Shown in pieces: positions 14,811 through 17,703 of a stretch of DNA of 17,703 nt (positions are counted from its first letter, which is position 1; each line of letters begins with the position of its first letter). Position numbers and translations under genes: made by a program. The notes under the pieces were generated by a model. The model ran no database searches and was not told the DNA's origin. It saw nothing but the letters and a program-made list of their open reading frames with translations. Origin of the DNA: Candidatus Methylomirabilota bacterium (GTDB lineage Bacteria; Methylomirabilota; Methylomirabilia; Methylomirabilales; CSP1-5); contig JAHFDE010000029.1 in the NCBI GenBank assembly GCA_023249165.1, positions 1 to 17,703 on the forward strand, given 5' to 3'.

Positions 14811-15943
14811 CTGCGCCCCTCCACAATCACCAGGTTGTCCCGATGGATGACCTCGTCAGAGTGCTTGTACCCCAGGATCCGCTCAATCTCGCTACTCTTC
14901 CGTCCCTTGATCCGTTCCACCTCTTCCGCGCTGTAGTTGACCAGGCCCCGGGCGAACTCTTCCCCTTCGGCCCCCAGGATCGACACCACATCACCGGCGG
15001 CAAACGCCTTGACCGTCCCCTGGACACCTGAGGGGAGGAGGCTCCGTCCCTGCTCCATGAGAGCCCGTTTCGCCCCCGCATCCACCCGGATCTCTCCTTT
15101 CGGACGGGTGGCGAAGGCCAGCCATCGCTTCCGGCTCCCCATCCTGGCCGCCTGGGGGAGGAAGAGGGTTCCCAGGGACTCGCCGGCTAGGAGGCGGAGG
15201 AGGATATCCGCCGTGAGACCATTTGCCACCAGCGCCGGAATGTGGGCACCGGTGGCCACGCGGGCCGCCTCCACTTTGGAGGCCATCCCCCCGATCCCGA
15301 CGGCTGTCCGGGCTGGGCCGGCCCAAAACGTGTCCGGGGGGAAGGGGCTCGAGAGGACCGGGATCAACCGCGCGCCTGGATCAGAGCGGGGATCCGCGGT
15401 ATACAGCCCCTCCTGATCCGTGAGCATCACAAGAAGATCCGCGTCCACCAGCGAGGCGACCAATGCCGAGAGGATGTCGTTGTCGCCGAACTTGATCTCC
15501 TCGACGGCCACGGTGTCATTTTCGTTGACGATGGGAAGGACCCCGAGGTCAAGGAGCGTGAAGAGCGTATGTCGAGCGTTCAGGTATCGGGCTCGGTCCC
15601 GGAGATCTTCCTGCGTAAGGAGGATCTGGGCCACCTTGATCCCGAAGGGCCGAAAGGCCTCCTCGTACGTCGCCATGAGCACACTCTGGCCGACGGCGGC
15701 CGCCGCCTGCTTCAAGGGGATGGTGCGCGGTCTTTCCATCCGCTCGAGCCGCTCGAGCCCGGCCATCACCGCCCCCGAGGAGACCAGGATGGTCTGCACC
15801 CCTTGGGCCATCGCGGAGGCCATCTGTTTCGCGAGGCCCTGGATGGCCTCCACCTGCAGGCAGGCGGTCCCCCCGGACAGGACCCCCGAGCCCACCTTGA
15901 CCACCAGGCGTCGCACCTGCTTACAGAGCTCTCTGCGCTCCAC
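14807..15943 (-). CDS. proB: Glutamate 5-kinase
   Basis: ProB phosphorylates glutamate to gamma-glutamyl phosphate, the first and usually proline-inhibited step of proline synthesis. From the GTG at 15941-15943 it has 378 residues (family about 367). It has an amino-acid kinase domain with KVGSG (16-20), SSGAV (55-59), VNENDTV (139-145), FGDND (152-156) and TDQEGLY (175-181). A C-terminal PUA domain lies at about 280-378. A GAGGGAG ribosome site favours this GTG. An ATG at 15991 would add 16 residues with no site and deepen the overlap with obg. The gene overlaps the end of obg by 23 nt and is coupled to proA. Confidence 0.95.
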   Translation of the reverse strand: MERRELCKQVRRLVVKVGSGVLSGGTACLQVEAIQGLAKQMASAMAQGVQTILVSSGAVMAGLERLERMERPRTIPLKQAAAAVGQSVLMATYEEAFRPFGIKVAQILLTQEDLRDRARYLNARHTLFTLLDLGVLPIVNENDTVAVEEIKFGDNDILSALVASLVDADLLVMLTDQEGLYTADPRSDPGARLIPVLSSPFPPDTFWAGPARTAVGIGGMASKVEAARVATGAHIPALVANGLTADILLRLLAGESLGTLFLPQAARMGSRKRWLAFATRPKGEIRVDAGAKRALMEQGRSLLPSGVQGTVKAFAAGDVVSILGAEGEEFARGLVNYSAEEVERIKGRKSSEIERILGYKHSDEVIHRDNLVIVEGRS

Positions 15944-16949
15944 CGCTCTCCCTCTGGCCTGGCGCTCGCCTGAGGCTCTGCTGGAGTCCATCTTTCAGCG
16001 CGGGAATACCTGTCTTCGTTAAGGCCGAGACGGGGTACAGGGGGATTCCCCGGCCGGCAAAATAGCGCTGGCAGCGCGCGAGATTCCTCTCGTGGGGCAG
16101 ATCGATCTTATTGGCCGCCACCAGTCGCGGGAGCTCGGTGAGGGGATGACGGTACGCTCGAAGCTCTTCCTCCACCACCTCGAACGCCTTGAGGGGATCG
16201 TGACCCTCCGAAACATCGAGGACGTGCACGATCAGGCGGACCCGCTCGATGTGACGGAGAAAGTCGAGACCAAGACCCGCACCTCCCGAGGCGCCAGCGA
16301 CGAGCCCCGGGATGTCAGCCACCGTCATGCGCTCGTTCAGGGAGAGATCAAGGACCCCCAGATTGGGGACGAGAGTGGTGAAAGGATAATCGGCGATCTT
16401 CGGCTGCGCCGCAGTCAGGGCCCGCAGAAGGGTGGACTTGCCGGCATTGGGAACCCCCACCAGCCCGACATCGGCCAGGAGCTTCAGCTCCAACAGGAGC
16501 GTTCGCTCCTCGCCCGCCCGTCCCTCCTCGGCAATCCGCGGTGCGCGGCGCGTGGCCGTGGCAAAGGCCGCGTTGCCCCGGCCCCCTCGCCCGCCGCGGG
16601 CCACCAAGACCTGCTGCCGGTCTTCCGTCAGGTCCCCGAGGAGCCGCCCCGTCTCTTTGTCCGTAATCACCGTACCGAGGGGAACCCGGATGATGATATC
16701 CGCCCCGTCACGACCGCGCTTCTTCTTCCCCTGTCCGTGGCCCCCGTGCGGCGCCCGATACTCCTGCTGGTATTTCGGATCGAGGAGGGTCCCCACCGAC
16801 CGGGAGGCTTCCACGTGCACGTGACCTCCCCGTCCGCCGTCCCCTCCGTCCGGCCCCCCGCGGGGGACGTACTTTTCACGCCGAAAGCCGATGCAGCCTT
16901 TTCCGCCGTGGCCCGCTCTGACCTTGATCCGGGCAACATCGATGAACAC
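15921..16949 (-). CDS. obg: Obg-family GTPase
   Basis: Obg is a large-subunit-associated GTPase involved in ribosome maturation and stress signalling. The 342-residue protein has the glycine-rich Obg fold at residues 1-158 (MFIDVARIKVRAGHGGKG, then RGGPDGGDGGRGG). The GTPase domain has G1 GVPNAGKS (165-172), G3 DIPG (213-216), G4 NKID (280-283) and G5 SAL (308-310). It lacks the C-terminal OCT domain found in some members. The start is GTG (16947-16949) with only a distant GAGG, so the ribosome site looks weak. rplU-rpmA-obg is a widely conserved order. Confidence 0.96.
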   Translation of the reverse strand: MFIDVARIKVRAGHGGKGCIGFRREKYVPRGGPDGGDGGRGGHVHVEASRSVGTLLDPKYQQEYRAPHGGHGQGKKKRGRDGADIIIRVPLGTVITDKETGRLLGDLTEDRQQVLVARGGRGGRGNAAFATATRRAPRIAEEGRAGEERTLLLELKLLADVGLVGVPNAGKSTLLRALTAAQPKIADYPFTTLVPNLGVLDLSLNERMTVADIPGLVAGASGGAGLGLDFLRHIERVRLIVHVLDVSEGHDPLKAFEVVEEELRAYRHPLTELPRLVAANKIDLPHERNLARCQRYFAGRGIPLYPVSALTKTGIPALKDGLQQSLRRAPGQRESGGAQRAL

Positions 16950-16988
16950 AAACGCGCGTGCCTCTCAGCTGTCCGCCCGCGGCCATCT

Positions 16989-17085
16989 GATGCTGGGATG
17001 CTGGGAGGCGAGCAGGCAAGAGGGCAAAAGCCCCGGTGGTGGTGCGTTTCCCCATCCCAGCCTTCTAGCCTTCTAGCCTCCTAGC
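16989..17085. repeat. Paired inverted 8-bp arrays in the rpmA/obg spacer
   Basis: This spacer has the same architecture as the others but an 8-bp period. Left arm (plus strand, 16989-17028): GATGCTGG, GATGCTGG, GAGGCGAG, CAGGCAAG, AGGGCAAA. Right arm (17054-17085): ATCCCAGC, CTTCTAGC, CTTCTAGC, CTCCTAGC. The complement of ATCCCAGC is GCTGGGAT, which is the left-arm word in another phase. The rpmA stop codon (17081-17083) lies inside the last right-arm unit. A small palindrome (GGGC AAAA GCCC, 17022-17033) sits at the inner edge of the left arm. Confidence 0.82.
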
Positions 17086-17350
17086 TTTCCGGGGCCGAAA
17101 TGGGCGTGACGTTCACGAAACGGCCTCGGCCTCCCCGCTCGACGACGGAAACGATCCCACTCACCTTCGCGTACAGCGTATCGTCCCGACCGATCCCGAC
17201 GTTCCAGCCGGGCTTGAATCGGGTGCCGCGCTGCCGAACCAGGATGCTCCCGCCGGTGACTGTCTGCCCAGAGAAGGCCTTCATCCCGAGCCGCTGCGAG
17301 TGGCTATCGCGGCCGTTTCTCGAACTCCCCATCCCCTTCTTATGCGCCAT
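17081..17350 (-). CDS. rpmA: 50S ribosomal protein L27
   Basis: L27 is a large-subunit protein whose N-terminus reaches towards the peptidyl transferase centre. The 89-residue protein begins MAHKKGMGSSRNGRDS and continues QRLGMKAFSGQTV and ILVRQRGTRFKPG, all close to the family pattern. There is no N-terminal leader of the kind cleaved in Firmicutes. A GGAGGGAGC ribosome site precedes the ATG. Its last codon and stop lie in the 8-bp repeat array of the next spacer. Confidence 0.97.
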   Translation of the reverse strand: MAHKKGMGSSRNGRDSHSQRLGMKAFSGQTVTGGSILVRQRGTRFKPGWNVGIGRDDTLYAKVSGIVSVVERGGRGRFVNVTPISAPES

Positions 17351-17360
17351 TGCTCCCTCC

Positions 17361-17475
17361 GTTCATGGTTCATGGTTCAGAGTTCATGGATGCTACTCAT
17401 CCCTTCGGTCCATGGAAGGCGAGCGGCGCTCCCCGAGCCCTCGATACCATGAACCGTGAACCCTGAACTATGAAC
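17361..17475. repeat. Paired inverted heptamer arrays in the rplU/rpmA spacer
   Basis: Left arm (plus strand, 17361-17388): GTTCATG, GTTCATG, GTTCAGA, GTTCATG. Right arm (17448-17475): CATGAAC, CGTGAAC, CCTGAAC, TATGAAC. The arms are in opposite orientation around a 59-nt centre, and GTTCATG/CATGAAC pair exactly. The rplU stop codon (17468-17470) lies inside the right arm. The left arm ends next to the rpmA ribosome site. The same words are in the gap/pgk spacer. Confidence 0.88.
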
Positions 17476-17703
17476 CCGTAGCGATTTCCTCAACTCGCAG
17501 ACGGGTCAGCGCCTGGCGGTGTCCGGTCTTGCGCCGGTACTTTTTCCGCCGCTTGAACTTGAAGACCGTGATCTTGGGGCCCCGCGCCTGCGCCACAATG
17601 GTCGCCCGAACCTTCGCCCCGGCGACGATGGGGGCCCCGACCTTGACCTCTTCCCCCTCGCCGACCAGCAAGACCCGGGAAAGCTCGACGACATCCCCCA
17701 CGC
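17468..17703 (-). CDS. rplU: 50S ribosomal protein L21, C-terminal part (5' end outside the window)
   Basis: About 78 codons are visible; the family length is about 100, so roughly 25 N-terminal residues lie beyond the window edge. The visible part contains VGAPIVAGAKVRATIVAQ and the L21 signature KRRKKYRRKTGHRQALTRLRV. L21 is a large-subunit protein that contacts 23S rRNA. The frame is open to the edge, so the GTG near 17701 should not be taken as the true start. The final serine codon and TAG belong to the heptamer array. Confidence 0.95.
   Translation of the reverse strand, partial: VGDVVELSRVLLVGEGEEVKVGAPIVAGAKVRATIVAQARGPKITVFKFKRRKKYRRKTGHRQALTRLRVEEIATGS

Noticed and set aside
7740..17475. 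Heptamer arrays as CRISPR repeats
   Set aside because: Units are only 7-8 bp, directly contiguous without spacers, degenerate, and inverted between arms; no cas genes are present.

Overview
The window is a stretch of bacterial chromosome, GC-rich (roughly 60% by eye), with every convincing gene on the minus strand. Read 5'->3' along that strand, from high to low coordinates, the order is rplU (partial), rpmA, obg, proB, proA, nadD, rsfS, a short DksA/TraR-type gene, comF, gap, pgk, tpiA, secG, a peptide-type substrate-binding protein, two dpp/opp-type permeases, a VTT/DedA-like membrane protein, a cysteine hydrolase, queE, and the first 35 codons of a secreted PEBP-like protein. The blocks rplU-rpmA-obg-proBA-nadD-rsfS and gap-pgk-tpiA-secG are common in Gram-negative bacteria such as Deltaproteobacteria and NC10/Methylomirabilota. 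Together with the GC content they suggest that broad region of the tree. This placement is inference; no marker here fixes the phylum.

Layout: 11144-17703 holds ribosome/translation genes (L21, L27, Obg, RsfS), proline synthesis (ProB, ProA), NAD synthesis (NadD), a DksA-like RNA polymerase regulator and ComF, mostly tightly packed or overlapping. A good sigma70-type promoter at 11113-11141 starts the lower glycolytic block gap-pgk-tpiA, followed by secG. The genes at 2558-7376 form a transporter-like cluster (binding protein plus two permeases, no ATPase in view, then a VTT membrane protein). The hydrolase and queE each have their own sigma70-like promoter, and queE looks leaderless.

The most unusual feature is in the spacers, not the genes. 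Six intergenic spacers (rplU/rpmA, rpmA/obg, proA/nadD, gap/pgk, pgk/tpiA, tpiA/secG) share one architecture. A degenerate tandem array of 7-bp units (8-bp in one spacer) lies at or near the upstream gene's stop codon. A central segment follows, then a second array whose units are the reverse complement of the first, ending near the next gene's start. The words differ between spacers, but some recur in distant spacers (GTTCATG type in three places, GCAGTCA/TGACAGC type in two). Two further single-arm arrays flank queE. Several stop codons lie inside the repeats. No tRNA, rRNA, CRISPR array, insertion sequence or prophage gene was seen.
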